From: Mycobacterium neglectum
GTDB taxonomy: Bacteria; Actinomycetota; Actinomycetes; Mycobacteriales; Mycobacteriaceae
Reading direction: 5' to 3'
Assembly (NCBI RefSeq): GCF_002591975.1
Contig: NZ_NVQE01000041.1
Span: forward strand, 1-49,756
DNA length: 49,756 bases
The notes beneath the pieces are model-generated. The model was not told the origin of the DNA. It saw only the letters and a list, made by a program, of their open reading frames with translations, and ran no database searches. This document shows positions 1 through 8,056 of this stretch, piece after piece. Within the stretch, counting starts at the first letter, position 1. Every line of letters begins with the position of its first letter. The position numbers and the translations under genes were made by a program.

Positions 1-161
1 CGACCTGGAAGCATTGCAACCGTCAATCAACCGATTGGCCACGGCGAAGTAACGCAAGCCCCCACGCGCTCATTATGCGTGAGGCACCAGCTCACCCTTC
101 GCGCTCACAATTAGGTGAGGCACCTCGGACTAGAGTTTCGCTCAGCGGAAGGATCAGGAAA

Positions 162-911
162 ATGGCGGGAAACACCTCGACGCCCGGCGTCACTGTCACA
201 AGTCGTTTGCTGGCGATTATCGGCGCATTCGACGAACGCCACCGCAGCCTGGCTCTCTCTGAGCTCGCCCACCGCGCGGGTCTGCCGGTTCCCACCGCAC
301 ATCGACTCGCCGGCGAACTCGCTGCCGGAAGCGCTCTCCAGCGCCGGGAAGACGGGCGCTTCGAGGTGGGTCGGTTGTTGTGGGACGCGGGCCTGTTGGC
401 ACCCGTCGAGGGAAGGTTGCGGCAGGTCGCCGAGCCGTTTCTGCACGACGTCTACGCGGCGACTCTGGCCACCGTGCACCTCGCGATCCGGGAAGGCGAC
501 GAGGTGCTCTACCTCGAGCGGATGATGGGCCGCACGTCGGTGCCCATCATCAGCAGCGTCGGAAGCAGGCTGCCGATGCACAGCACCGGTGTCGGCAAGG
601 TCCTGCTCGCGCACGCACCGTCGGAGGTCCAGGAACGCGTGTTTGCCAACCTGACTCGAATCACGCCCTACACGATCGTCGTCCGGCCGGTCCTCGCGAC
701 GCAGCTCGAACGAATCCGTCGAGACGGCGTCGCGACCACCAGCGAGGAGATGTCGCTCGGTGCATGTTCGCTGGCTGTCCCGGTGGTTCGGTCGTCCGAC
801 AACACCGTGGCGGCGGCGATCGGCGTGGTCGTGCCGAGCCTCAAACGCGATCGCCAGAGACTGCTCGGTGCCCTGCAGGTCGCCGCGCGCGGCATCGGCC
901 GCTTGCTGTGA
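162..911 (+). CDS. IclR-family transcriptional regulator
   Basis: The product is about 249 residues. An N-terminal winged helix-turn-helix (about residues 12-70, containing LALSELAHRAGLPVPTAHR) is followed by the IclR effector-binding domain, recognisable from LYLERMMG, the MHSTGVGKVLLA stretch and SLAVPV near the end. I chose the ATG at 162 (MAGNTSTPG) because it follows AAGGATCAGGAA and starts just before the HTH. An in-frame ATG at 75 would add 29 unconserved residues. It is convergent with the shikimate-type transporter at 937-2295. IclR proteins often control aromatic-acid catabolism, so a role in quinate/shikimate/protocatechuate use is plausible but inferred from position only. The bases before it (1-161) show nothing further. 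Confidence 0.9.
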   Translation: MAGNTSTPGVTVTSRLLAIIGAFDERHRSLALSELAHRAGLPVPTAHRLAGELAAGSALQRREDGRFEVGRLLWDAGLLAPVEGRLRQVAEPFLHDVYAATLATVHLAIREGDEVLYLERMMGRTSVPIISSVGSRLPMHSTGVGKVLLAHAPSEVQERVFANLTRITPYTIVVRPVLATQLERIRRDGVATTSEEMSLGACSLAVPVVRSSDNTVAAAIGVVVPSLKRDRQRLLGALQVAARGIGRLL

Positions 912-936
912 CCGGCAGGGCACCATCGCAGAACTC

Positions 937-2295
937 TCAGTGATCGACGAGTTGCCGCGCCGAGTCGGCACCCTTATGGCCCAATTGCGCGGTCGGCACA
1001 TCCTTTGTCTCTCGCGCCGTCAGCGCAGCAGCACTGGCGATGAGGCAGACGACGGCGGTGAAGATGCTGGTCGCCACCCAACCGCCTTCACTGACGCCAC
1101 CGAGCGCGGTGACGATCGCCGGTGCGAAACCCGCAACCAGGAAACCCAATTGGGTGCCGATCGCCAGTCCGGAGAAACGAACCTTGGTCGAGAACATCTC
1201 GCCGTAGAACGAGGGCCAGACAGCGTTGGCCGCTGCGTAGCCGAACGAGAAGGTGGCTATAGCCAACGCGAACATCAGGACGTCGTTGCCACTGGTCATC
1301 GAAAGCAGATACAGCGGCATCAGTGCCGCGGACGACAACGCACCGTAGATGAACACCGGCTTGCGTCCGATACGGTCGGCAAGCTTTCCGAACAGCGGTT
1401 GGGTGCCCAGAGCCACGACGTTCGCGACCACGACCAGCCAGAGCGTCTCGTCCGCGTTCAGGCCCATCTTCTTGCCGTAGGCGATGGCCAGGTTGGCGAA
1501 CACCGTGGAGACCGCGGCAATGAAGGCGCAGAAGATCACTCGGAGAACGTCGCGCCAGTGGTCGCGCAACAATGGCTTCAGCGGCATCCGGGCGATGGTG
1601 CCCGTGGCTTTCGCCTCTTCGAATTCCGGGGTCTCGTTCAGTCGGCGACGAATGAAGTAGGCGACCACCACCACGACGGCGCTGAGCCAGAACGGAACAC
1701 GCCAACCCCACGAGAGCAGGTCCTCGTCGGGCAGCGCCACGACCGGGATCACCACGAGCGAGGCAAGAATCAGGCCGCCCTGAGTGCCCGTGAGGGTCCA
1801 GGAAGTGTAGAAGGCCCGCTGGTTGTCGGGAGAATGTTCAAGGGTGAGCGAACTGGCGCCCGCTTGTTCACCGGCGGCCGAAAAGCCCTGCAGCAGGCGG
1901 CACGTCACCAGGAGTATGGGTGCGAGTGCTCCCACCGACTCGTACGTCGGCAGGCAGCCGATGGCGAAAGTCGATGCGCCCATGAGGAGCAGCGTGAACA
2001 TCAGCACGTTCCGGCGCCCGATCCGGTCGCCGAAGTGCCCGATCACGAACGCCCCGACCGGCCGGGCGATGTAGGCCACTCCGAGCGTGGCGAACGACTG
2101 GGCCAGCGCGACAGTCTCGTTGCCCTCGGGGAAAAAGATCTTCGGAAAGACCAATGCGGCGACGAAACCGAATACGAAGAAGTCGTAGTACTCGACGGCG
2201 CTACCCATGAAGCTGGCCAGTGCGGCCTTCTTGGGTGTCCGCTCTGGGGCGCCCGCAGGCACCCGGTCGGGTGGATTGCTGTCGATGACGCTCAT
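937..2295 (-). CDS. MFS metabolite:H+ symporter, shikimate/quinate-permease type
   Basis: This 452-residue protein has about 12 hydrophobic segments and belongs to the MHS subfamily of the major facilitator superfamily. The signature is GSAVEYYDFFVFG at the first helix, RPVGAFVIGHFGDRIGRR in the loop 2-3 motif, and RLLQGFSAAGEQAG further on. Family members (ShiA, KgtP, ProP, PcaK-like) import small acids with protons across the inner membrane. A strong AGGAGGAG ribosome site lies just before the ATG at 2295. It follows the dehydrogenase gene by 45 bp, so the two are probably co-transcribed. The neighbours make shikimate or quinate the likely substrate. That specificity is inferred and not visible in the sequence. 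Confidence 0.88.
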   Translation of the reverse strand: MSVIDSNPPDRVPAGAPERTPKKAALASFMGSAVEYYDFFVFGFVAALVFPKIFFPEGNETVALAQSFATLGVAYIARPVGAFVIGHFGDRIGRRNVLMFTLLLMGASTFAIGCLPTYESVGALAPILLVTCRLLQGFSAAGEQAGASSLTLEHSPDNQRAFYTSWTLTGTQGGLILASLVVIPVVALPDEDLLSWGWRVPFWLSAVVVVVAYFIRRRLNETPEFEEAKATGTIARMPLKPLLRDHWRDVLRVIFCAFIAAVSTVFANLAIAYGKKMGLNADETLWLVVVANVVALGTQPLFGKLADRIGRKPVFIYGALSSAALMPLYLLSMTSGNDVLMFALAIATFSFGYAAANAVWPSFYGEMFSTKVRFSGLAIGTQLGFLVAGFAPAIVTALGGVSEGGWVATSIFTAVVCLIASAAALTARETKDVPTAQLGHKGADSARQLVDH

Positions 2296-2340
2296 GGGCT
2301 CCTCCTAGTTTTGGATGAAGTGGTTCTCACGGGCGGGAAT

Positions 2341-3198
2341 TCACCCGACAAGACTGCGAAAGTGCCGGGACATGCGGGCGGCGTCCGGGGTGATCCCGGT
2401 GATCAGCTCGAACGCGGTGGTGGCCTGGTACACCGCCATGTGACCGCCATCGAGCGTTCGGCAACCGACCTCACGTGCCGCCGTCAGAAGCGCGGTGTTC
2501 AGCGGTCGATAGACGACGTCGGCGACCCACAGCCCGCGGTGCAGGAGGTTCGCCTCGAACGGCATGCCCGGGTGATCTGCCATTCCCGTTGGCGTGCAGT
2601 GCACTACCCCATCGCTGACCGGCAGCAACACTGACAGTTTGTCGAATGCCGAAGCGTCGACACGTGCGCTGGGGTGTCTTCCTGCCAACTCGCGAGCCAG
2701 TACGGTCGCCCGGTCGACGTCGAGATCAACGACGGTCAAATGCTCGGTGCCCAGATCGAGCAGCGCATGCCCGACCGCGGCGCCCGCTCCGCCGGCACCG
2801 ACGAGTGTGACGTTCTGGGTGGCGGCGCCCGGTAGCCCTTCGACGAACCCGGTCCCGAAGCCAGGAGCATCGGTGTTGTAGCCGACCGTGCGGTCGTCCT
2901 CGAACACCACGGTGTTGACCGCGCCGAGTGCGGCCGCATCCTCGTCGAGTGCGTCGAGGTGATCGATCACCAACCGCTTACAGGGGTGGGTGACGTTGAG
3001 CGCGTTATAGCCCAGCGCGCGGGCCCAGCGCAGAACCTCGCCGACGCGTTCGGGCGCGACACCGGCCGTCGTCAGGTCAATGGTGCGGTACACGTAGTCG
3101 AGGCCATTGGCGCGGCCCTCTGCCATGTGCAGCGCCGGTGTCAGCGACGGGCCGACACCCTGGCCGACGAGGCCGACCAGATAGGGGCTGGAACTCAC
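2341..3198 (-). CDS. Quinate/shikimate dehydrogenase (QsuD/AroE family), probably NAD-dependent
   Basis: This 285-residue protein of the shikimate dehydrogenase family interconverts shikimate or quinate with 3-dehydroshikimate or 3-dehydroquinate. The substrate domain shows NVTHPCK with the catalytic Lys at residue 74 and NTDAPGFG with the paired Asp at 110. The nucleotide fold has VGAGGAGAAVGHA at about 133-145. The second beta strand ends in VVDLD (about 156-160). Acidic residues there favour NAD over NADP, as in catabolic enzymes. The NVT-PCK variant resembles corynebacterial quinate/shikimate dehydrogenases more than biosynthetic AroE. The start is GTG at 3198, after an AGGACGG ribosome site. 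It lies between its transporter and a TetR gene. Confidence 0.88.
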   Translation of the reverse strand: MSSSPYLVGLVGQGVGPSLTPALHMAEGRANGLDYVYRTIDLTTAGVAPERVGEVLRWARALGYNALNVTHPCKRLVIDHLDALDEDAAALGAVNTVVFEDDRTVGYNTDAPGFGTGFVEGLPGAATQNVTLVGAGGAGAAVGHALLDLGTEHLTVVDLDVDRATVLARELAGRHPSARVDASAFDKLSVLLPVSDGVVHCTPTGMADHPGMPFEANLLHRGLWVADVVYRPLNTALLTAAREVGCRTLDGGHMAVYQATTAFELITGITPDAARMSRHFRSLVG

Positions 3199-3214
3199 AG
3201 TGCACCGTCCTGAT

Positions 3215-3236
3215 TAATGTACTAACTAGTTCGTAC
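3215..3236 (-). promoter_or_regulatory. TetR-type operator and -10 box of the dehydrogenase-transporter operon
   Basis: Read toward the dehydrogenase, AACTAGTTAGTACATTA (3231 to 3215) ends in a TACATT -10 hexamer. It sits inside a near-perfect 18-bp palindrome, GTACTAACTAGTTCGTAC (3219-3236, one mismatched pair). The same 17-mer with three substitutions occurs before the dehydratase gene (3995-4011). The TetR gene between the two sites is the obvious ligand-responsive repressor, which is inferred. Confidence 0.7.
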
Positions 3237-3296
3237 GTGCAGTAGAACACTGTGGTGCGTGTCTCGTCAAGGACCAGTAGTGACGGAGCTCTCTGA

Positions 3297-3968
3297 TCAG
3301 CGGGCGGTGAGCCAGCCGACGACGACGTCGCCGATCATGCGTCGCAGGTGCGCGCGCTGCGCGACGTCCGTGAAGTCGACGCCGAACAGGAAGCCGAACG
3401 TATAGCGGTTGGCCACCTGGAATACGCAGTACGCGCTGATCACCATATGGACATCCAGGGCATCGACGTCATCACGGAAGACCCCCTGCGCGTGGCCGGA
3501 AGTTAGAATCCGATCCAGCACCGACGTGGCCGGCTGCGACAGATCGCGCAGCGAGTCGAGGCGGCTGATGAACTGGCCCCGGTGAATGTTCTCGATCGAT
3601 ACCAGCCGGATGAATGCCTGGTGATCGAGGTGATGATCGAACGTCAGCTCGGCAAGCCTGCGCATCGCGACGACGGGATCGACGTGGTCGACCTGCAAGC
3701 GCTGCTCGGCCTCGCGGATGCCCCGGTACGCGTTCTCCAGCACCGCCAGGTAGAGCTGTTCTTTGCCGCCGAAGTAGTAGTAGATCATCCGCTTCGTGGT
3801 GCGGGTGCGCTCGGCGATGTCGTCCACGCGGGCGCCGGAATAGCCCGACTCGGCGAATACCTCGGTCGCGACCGCGAGCAAGTCCGCGCGCGTGCGTTCG
3901 GCATCGCGCTGTAGCTCCGGGCGGGACTCGGCGGTCACCTTCGGCAGCTTACTGGCAGGACGGCGCAT
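3297..3968 (-). CDS. TetR-family repressor of the quinate/shikimate genes
   Basis: This 223-residue protein has an N-terminal TetR helix-turn-helix: GYSGARVDDIAERTRTTKRM followed by IYYYFGGKEQLY (about residues 40-72). A C-terminal helical ligand/dimerisation domain of the size seen in aromatic-acid regulators follows. It is divergent from the dehydratase gene (4030) and 98 bp upstream of the dehydrogenase gene on its own strand. Matching palindromic elements lie at both intergenic spaces. I infer that it represses both promoters and probably its own, and is released by a pathway intermediate. Corynebacterium uses an unrelated LysR regulator (QsuR) for this task, so this would be a different regulatory solution. 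Confidence 0.85.
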   Translation of the reverse strand: MRRPASKLPKVTAESRPELQRDAERTRADLLAVATEVFAESGYSGARVDDIAERTRTTKRMIYYYFGGKEQLYLAVLENAYRGIREAEQRLQVDHVDPVVAMRRLAELTFDHHLDHQAFIRLVSIENIHRGQFISRLDSLRDLSQPATSVLDRILTSGHAQGVFRDDVDALDVHMVISAYCVFQVANRYTFGFLFGVDFTDVAQRAHLRRMIGDVVVGWLTAR

Positions 3969-3994
3969 TACTCGGCACCTCTTCCCAACTAATT

Positions 3995-4011
3995 AACCAA
4001 TTGGTACATTA
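3995..4011 (+). promoter_or_regulatory. TetR-type operator overlapping the dehydratase promoter
   Basis: AACCAATTGGTACATTA matches the element at 3215-3231 in 14 of 17 positions. It contains the palindrome ACCAATTGGT and ends in the TACATT -10 hexamer (4005-4010). The likely transcription start is near 4017, followed by a GGAGG ribosome site at 4021-4025 and the ATG at 4030. A repressor bound here would cover the -10 box. Confidence 0.7.
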
Positions 4012-4029
4012 CGTTCGAATGGAGGCACC

Positions 4030-5856
4030 ATGAAGACATCCATCGCCACCGTCTCGATCAGCGGCTCGCTCACGGAGAAAATGCACGCCTGCGCGGCGGC
4101 CGGATTCGATGGCGTCGAGGTCTTCGAGCCTGACCTCATCGCCAGCGACCACAGTCCCGAGGAGGTCCGAAGTCTCGCCCGACGCCTTGGCCTGTCACTG
4201 GATCTCTATCAGCCGCTGCGCGATATGGAGGGCGTCGACGAGACGACGTTCGCCGAGAACATGCGGCGCGCTGAAGCCACCTTCGTGACCGCGCGCCGCC
4301 TCGGCATAGGAACGGTCCTCGTGTGCAGCAATGTCGCGACCGCAACCGTCGACTCCGACGAGCACTCCGCGGGCCAGCTTCGCCGCTTGGGCGACCTGGC
4401 GCGGAAGTTCGACATCAAGGTCGCGTTCGAGGCGCTGGCTTGGGGTCGTTTCGTCGACGACTATCGCCGAGCTTGGCGGATCGCCGAGTTGGCCGACCAT
4501 CCGGCGGTCGGACTCTGCCTGGACAGTTTCCACGTACTGTCCCGCGGTCACGACACCTCGGCCATCGCAGGCATTCCCGGCCACAAGATCTTCTATCTGC
4601 AGCTTGCCGACGCTCCCGCCCTGTCGATGGATGTGTTGTCCTGGAGCCGCCACCACCGGCTGTTCCCCGGTGAGGGCGATTTCGAGCTCGCGACCTTCGT
4701 GTCGCGTGTGTTGGCGGCCGGATACGACGGACCGCTGTCGTTGGAGGTGTTCAACGACACCTTCCGCCAGACCGACCCGGATCGGACGGCCTTGCACGCG
4801 CTGCGCTCACTGGTGTGGCTGCAGGACAAGGTGGCGGCACAGTCGGCACTGGTCGATACCAGGCGGTTACGGCCGGTGACAGATGCCAAGCCGCCCAATG
4901 GTTTTGACTTCGTCGAATTGAAAGCCGAGGACACGACCGAGGTTGAGGTTCTCCTCGAGCAGCTCGGCTTCACCCCGCGTGGACGCCACCGGACCAAGCC
5001 GGTGTCGCTGTGGGTCGCCGGTGATGCCCGTATCGTCCTCAATGAACAGCAAGCACGCGGTCTGGATCCGCACATCGCAGCGATAGGCCTTCAGGTGCCC
5101 GACGCCGACGCGACCACCAAACGGGCCGAGGACTTGATGGCTCCGCCCGCCTACCGCCGCACCTATGCTTCCGAACAGCCGATGGGCGGCGCCGTGGCCC
5201 CCGACGGTTCCGAGATCTTCTGGGTCACCGCGCCTCCGACCGGGCTGCCACCGGCGTGGGTCGACGAATTCGAGAACGGCATGCCCGTCAACACGGGTAC
5301 CGCGGTGCGCGCCATCGACCATGTCAACCTTGCGCAACCATGGCAGACCGCCGATGAGGCGGTGCTCTTCTTGACGAGCATCTTCGAGCTCTCCGCCGAT
5401 GCGCCGACCGAGGTGGCCGCACCCAAGGGCCTGGTGCGCAGCCAGGTGATGCGAACCGTCGACGGCGCGGTCCGGTTGCCCCTCAACGTCGCCCCGCATG
5501 TGCTCGACGATGCCGGGATGCCGCAACACATTGCCTTCGCATGCTCTGATGTGTTCGAGGTGGCGCGTCGGGCACGTGCGCGCGGTTTGGCGTTCCTATC
5601 GGTCCCCGACAACTACTACGACTATGTCGCAGGGCGTTTCGGCGTGGATGCCGATACGGTGGCGGCGTTGAGGCAGCTCGACCTGCTCTACGACCGAAGT
5701 CCCGATGGCGAGTTCGTCCACTTCTACACCCGCACGGTCGGCTCGGTCTTCTTCGAATTCGTCGAGCGCCGCGGCAATTACGACGGCTACGGCAGTGACA
5801 ACGCCCCAGTCCGGCTCGCCGCCCAACGGGCAGGACGCCTCAGCGCAAAGCGATGA
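4030..5856 (+). CDS. qsuB: 3-Dehydroshikimate dehydratase with C-terminal HPPD-like domain (QsuB type)
   Basis: This 608-residue, two-domain cytosolic enzyme converts 3-dehydroshikimate to protocatechuate, the entry to the beta-ketoadipate pathway. Residues 1-270 form a xylose-isomerase-like TIM barrel. Metal-ligand candidates are Glu134 (VAFEALAWG), Asp165 (GLCLDSFH), Gln191 (FYLQLAD) and Glu239 (SLEVFND), spaced as in this family. Residues about 290-600 form a VOC fold resembling 4-hydroxyphenylpyruvate dioxygenase, with HIAFACSD and a terminal FFEFVERRGNYDGYG. Corynebacterial QsuB is similar in length and layout. It has a strong ribosome site and is divergent from the TetR gene. No protocatechuate dioxygenase gene is in the window, so the next steps must lie elsewhere. 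Family assignment is firm. Confidence 0.93.
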   Translation: MKTSIATVSISGSLTEKMHACAAAGFDGVEVFEPDLIASDHSPEEVRSLARRLGLSLDLYQPLRDMEGVDETTFAENMRRAEATFVTARRLGIGTVLVCSNVATATVDSDEHSAGQLRRLGDLARKFDIKVAFEALAWGRFVDDYRRAWRIAELADHPAVGLCLDSFHVLSRGHDTSAIAGIPGHKIFYLQLADAPALSMDVLSWSRHHRLFPGEGDFELATFVSRVLAAGYDGPLSLEVFNDTFRQTDPDRTALHALRSLVWLQDKVAAQSALVDTRRLRPVTDAKPPNGFDFVELKAEDTTEVEVLLEQLGFTPRGRHRTKPVSLWVAGDARIVLNEQQARGLDPHIAAIGLQVPDADATTKRAEDLMAPPAYRRTYASEQPMGGAVAPDGSEIFWVTAPPTGLPPAWVDEFENGMPVNTGTAVRAIDHVNLAQPWQTADEAVLFLTSIFELSADAPTEVAAPKGLVRSQVMRTVDGAVRLPLNVAPHVLDDAGMPQHIAFACSDVFEVARRARARGLAFLSVPDNYYDYVAGRFGVDADTVAALRQLDLLYDRSPDGEFVHFYTRTVGSVFFEFVERRGNYDGYGSDNAPVRLAAQRAGRLSAKR

Positions 5857-5869
5857 TCGTGCGTGCGAC

Positions 5870-6331
5870 CTACTGGACCGCAGCGATATACCGCAATGCC
5901 AGCACGTAACCCTGCACACCCAGCCCCGCGATCACGCCCGTCGCGACGGCGCTGATGTAGGACCGGTGTCGGAACTCCTCGCGGGTGTGCACATTGGTGA
6001 TGTGCACTTCGATCAACGGCGCCCGTAGCTCGGCGCACGCGTCGCGTAGTGCAATGGACGTGTGCGTCAGCGCACCGGCATTGAGGATCACCGCATCACC
6101 CGCGTCGGCGGCCGCATGGACGAAATTGAGCAGCTCTGCCTCAGAGTCGCTCTGTCGCACAACGGCCTTCAGGCCAAGATCCTCGGCTTCGCCTTCGATC
6201 AGGGCGACCAGCTCGTCATGGGTTGTGCTGCCGTACTTCTCCGGCTCACGCTTGCCGAGGCGGCCGAGATTCGGCCCGTTGAGCACGAGCACGGTTTTCA
6301 ACCGTGACTGCTCTTCCTGCGGTTCGCTCAT
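5870..6331 (-). CDS. aroQ: 3-Dehydroquinate dehydratase, type II
   Basis: This 153-residue small type II dehydroquinase removes water from 3-dehydroquinate to give 3-dehydroshikimate in aromatic amino-acid biosynthesis. The signature LNGPNLGRLGKREPEKYG (about residues 17-34) supplies the lid Arg and the catalytic Tyr. ALTHTSIALRDA and EVHITNVHTREEFRHRS supply the His and Arg of the active site. It is the last gene of the aroC-aroK-aroB-aroQ run, two bases after aroB stops, and ends 13 bp from the convergent qsuB. Because it makes the substrate of QsuB, it may serve both synthesis and quinate breakdown. The equivalent M. tuberculosis gene is called aroD. Confidence 0.96.
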   Translation of the reverse strand: MSEPQEEQSRLKTVLVLNGPNLGRLGKREPEKYGSTTHDELVALIEGEAEDLGLKAVVRQSDSEAELLNFVHAAADAGDAVILNAGALTHTSIALRDACAELRAPLIEVHITNVHTREEFRHRSYISAVATGVIAGLGVQGYVLALRYIAAVQ

Positions 6332-6333
6332 CG

Positions 6334-7416
6334 CTATGCCACCTTTCCGATCACCGAGTAGGCCGCCGCCAGCAGCGACGGATCCGGCCCTTCCAGGCGT
6401 CCGGGCTTGCCGAGTCCATCGAGCACGACGAATCGCAGTACCCCAGCGCGCGTCTTCTTGTCGCCTGCCATGTATTCCAGCAGTTGCGGTAGGGCGTCGG
6501 CGTCATATTCGACCGGTAGCCCCAGCGCCTCGAGGACGGTCCGATGCCGATTTGCGGTGTCGTCATCCAGGCGACCGGCCAGCCGTCCCAGTTCGGCGGC
6601 GAAGACCAGGCCGACCGACACCGCTGCGCCGTGGCGCCATTCGTAGCGCTCCCGCCGCTCGATGGCATGGGCAAGGGTGTGGCCGTAGTTGAGGATCTCG
6701 CGAAGCTGCGATTCCTTTTCGTCGGCCGCGACGACCTCGGCCTTGACGGCGATCGCACGCCTGATCAGCTCGGGCAGCACGGTTCCCGTCGGGTCCACCG
6801 CGGCCTCGGGATCGGCCTCGATCAGGTCGAGAATGACGGGGTCGGCGATGAAGCCGGCCTTTACGATTTCGGCCATGCCTGCGACGAGTTCGTTGCGCGG
6901 CAACGTTTCCAGCGTCGCGATGTCGACGAGCACGGCGGCCGGTTGATGGAACGCACCGACCAGGTTCTTACCCGCATCGGTGTTGATCCCCGTCTTGCCG
7001 CCGACCGCTGCGTCAACCATGCCCAGCAGGGTGGTCGGCACGTGCACGATGTCGATTCCGCGCAGCCAGGTTGCGGCGGCGAAACCTGCGACGTCGGTGG
7101 CCGCTCCCCCGCCGAGACTGACGATCGCATCCTTGCGGCCGATACCGATGCGGCCCAACACTTCCCAGATGAACCCGAGAACCGGCAGGTCCTTGCCCTT
7201 CTCGGCGTCCGGGATCTCGACGCGATGTGCGTCGATCCCCTTGTCCGCCAGGGTGTTACGGATAACCTCCGCCGTCTGCGCGAGTGTCGGCTGGTGCAGG
7301 ATGGCAACCTTGTGCCGACCGGCCAGGGTGCGCTCGAGTTCGCCGAGCAGGCCGGTACCGATGATCACTGGGTACGGCCGATCGACGAGCACCTCGACGG
7401 TGACCGGTTCACTCAT
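6334..7416 (-). CDS. aroB: 3-Dehydroquinate synthase
   Basis: This 360-residue NAD- and metal-dependent cytosolic enzyme converts DAHP to 3-dehydroquinate. The family block SLGGGAATDVAGFAAATWLRG (about residues 100-120) binds NAD. KTGINTDAGKNLVGAFHQP binds the phosphate and substrate, and the metal ligands include Glu in MAEIVKAG and His in NYGHTLAHAIE. The ATG at 7416 overlaps the end of aroK by 8 bases, so the two are translationally coupled. Length and motifs are normal for mycobacterial AroB. Confidence 0.97.
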   Translation of the reverse strand: MSEPVTVEVLVDRPYPVIIGTGLLGELERTLAGRHKVAILHQPTLAQTAEVIRNTLADKGIDAHRVEIPDAEKGKDLPVLGFIWEVLGRIGIGRKDAIVSLGGGAATDVAGFAAATWLRGIDIVHVPTTLLGMVDAAVGGKTGINTDAGKNLVGAFHQPAAVLVDIATLETLPRNELVAGMAEIVKAGFIADPVILDLIEADPEAAVDPTGTVLPELIRRAIAVKAEVVAADEKESQLREILNYGHTLAHAIERRERYEWRHGAAVSVGLVFAAELGRLAGRLDDDTANRHRTVLEALGLPVEYDADALPQLLEYMAGDKKTRAGVLRFVVLDGLGKPGRLEGPDPSLLAAAYSVIGKVA

Positions 7417-8056
7417 GAGATCCCGCAGCTTTCTTGGCCGCCAGCGCCGACGGCGACGGGGGCGCCTCGTTGGTGGGGGCCGGTGTCAGCGTCGTAGGAG
7501 TGCGACGCCACGGTGGACGACGCCGTCGCCGCTGTTGGCGTGACATCTCCGAACTCTCGAGTCGGTCCACGATGTAGCGCACGACCGCGCCCGGATTGCG
7601 ACGGTTGGTGTTCACCCGCAGTGTGGCGACCTTCCGGTACAGCGGGACTCGTTGGTTCATCAGCGCTTTGAACTTCTCGCCGCGGTCTCCGCCGGCCAGC
7701 AGCGGGCGCACCGTGGGTCCGCTGGTGCGGCGCACACCCTCGGCGGCGTTGATCTCGAGATAGATGACTGTGTGTCCGGCGAGCGCGTCTCGCACACCCT
7801 CGGTCGTGACGGCTCCTCCGCCCAACGACAACACGCCGTCGTGGGAGGCCAGCGCGGACCGGATGACGGTCTCCTCGATGCGACGGAACTCCGCTTCGCC
7901 GTCGACGGCGAAGATGTCGGCGATGGTGCGGCCGGTCGTCTCCTCGATCGCGGCATCGGTGTCCAGCAGCGTGAGGTCAAGCGCCTTGGCCAACCGACGG
8001 CCGATCGTCGACTTGCCCGATCCGGGCAACCCGATCAGCACCGCCTTCGGCGCCAT
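7409..8056 (-). CDS. aroK: Shikimate kinase
   Basis: This 215-residue enzyme phosphorylates shikimate at the 3-hydroxyl using ATP. The P-loop GLPGSGKST lies at residues 9-17, the shikimate-binding Asp follows in LLDTDAAIE, and LSLGGGAVT and a lid with Arg (TSGPTVRPLL) complete the site. The ATG at 8056 shares its first base with the aroC stop (TGATG). A longer open frame upstream only shadows aroC. The C-terminal 40 or so residues are an Arg-, Pro- and Ala-rich tail (RQQRRRRRPPWRR onward) absent from the shorter M. tuberculosis enzyme. The tail overlaps aroB by 8 bases and is probably disordered. Confidence 0.95.
   Translation of the reverse strand: MAPKAVLIGLPGSGKSTIGRRLAKALDLTLLDTDAAIEETTGRTIADIFAVDGEAEFRRIEETVIRSALASHDGVLSLGGGAVTTEGVRDALAGHTVIYLEINAAEGVRRTSGPTVRPLLAGGDRGEKFKALMNQRVPLYRKVATLRVNTNRRNPGAVVRYIVDRLESSEMSRQQRRRRRPPWRRTPTTLTPAPTNEAPPSPSALAAKKAAGSHE

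Noticed and set aside
111..1001. A 296-codon minus-strand open frame.
   Set aside because: It is antisense to the IclR gene and has no recognisable protein pattern.
760..2634. A 624-codon plus-strand open frame.
   Set aside because: It runs antisense to the MFS transporter and the dehydrogenase, whose protein sequences are clearly conserved. The frame is Arg/His/Asp-rich and without domain pattern, a high-GC shadow.
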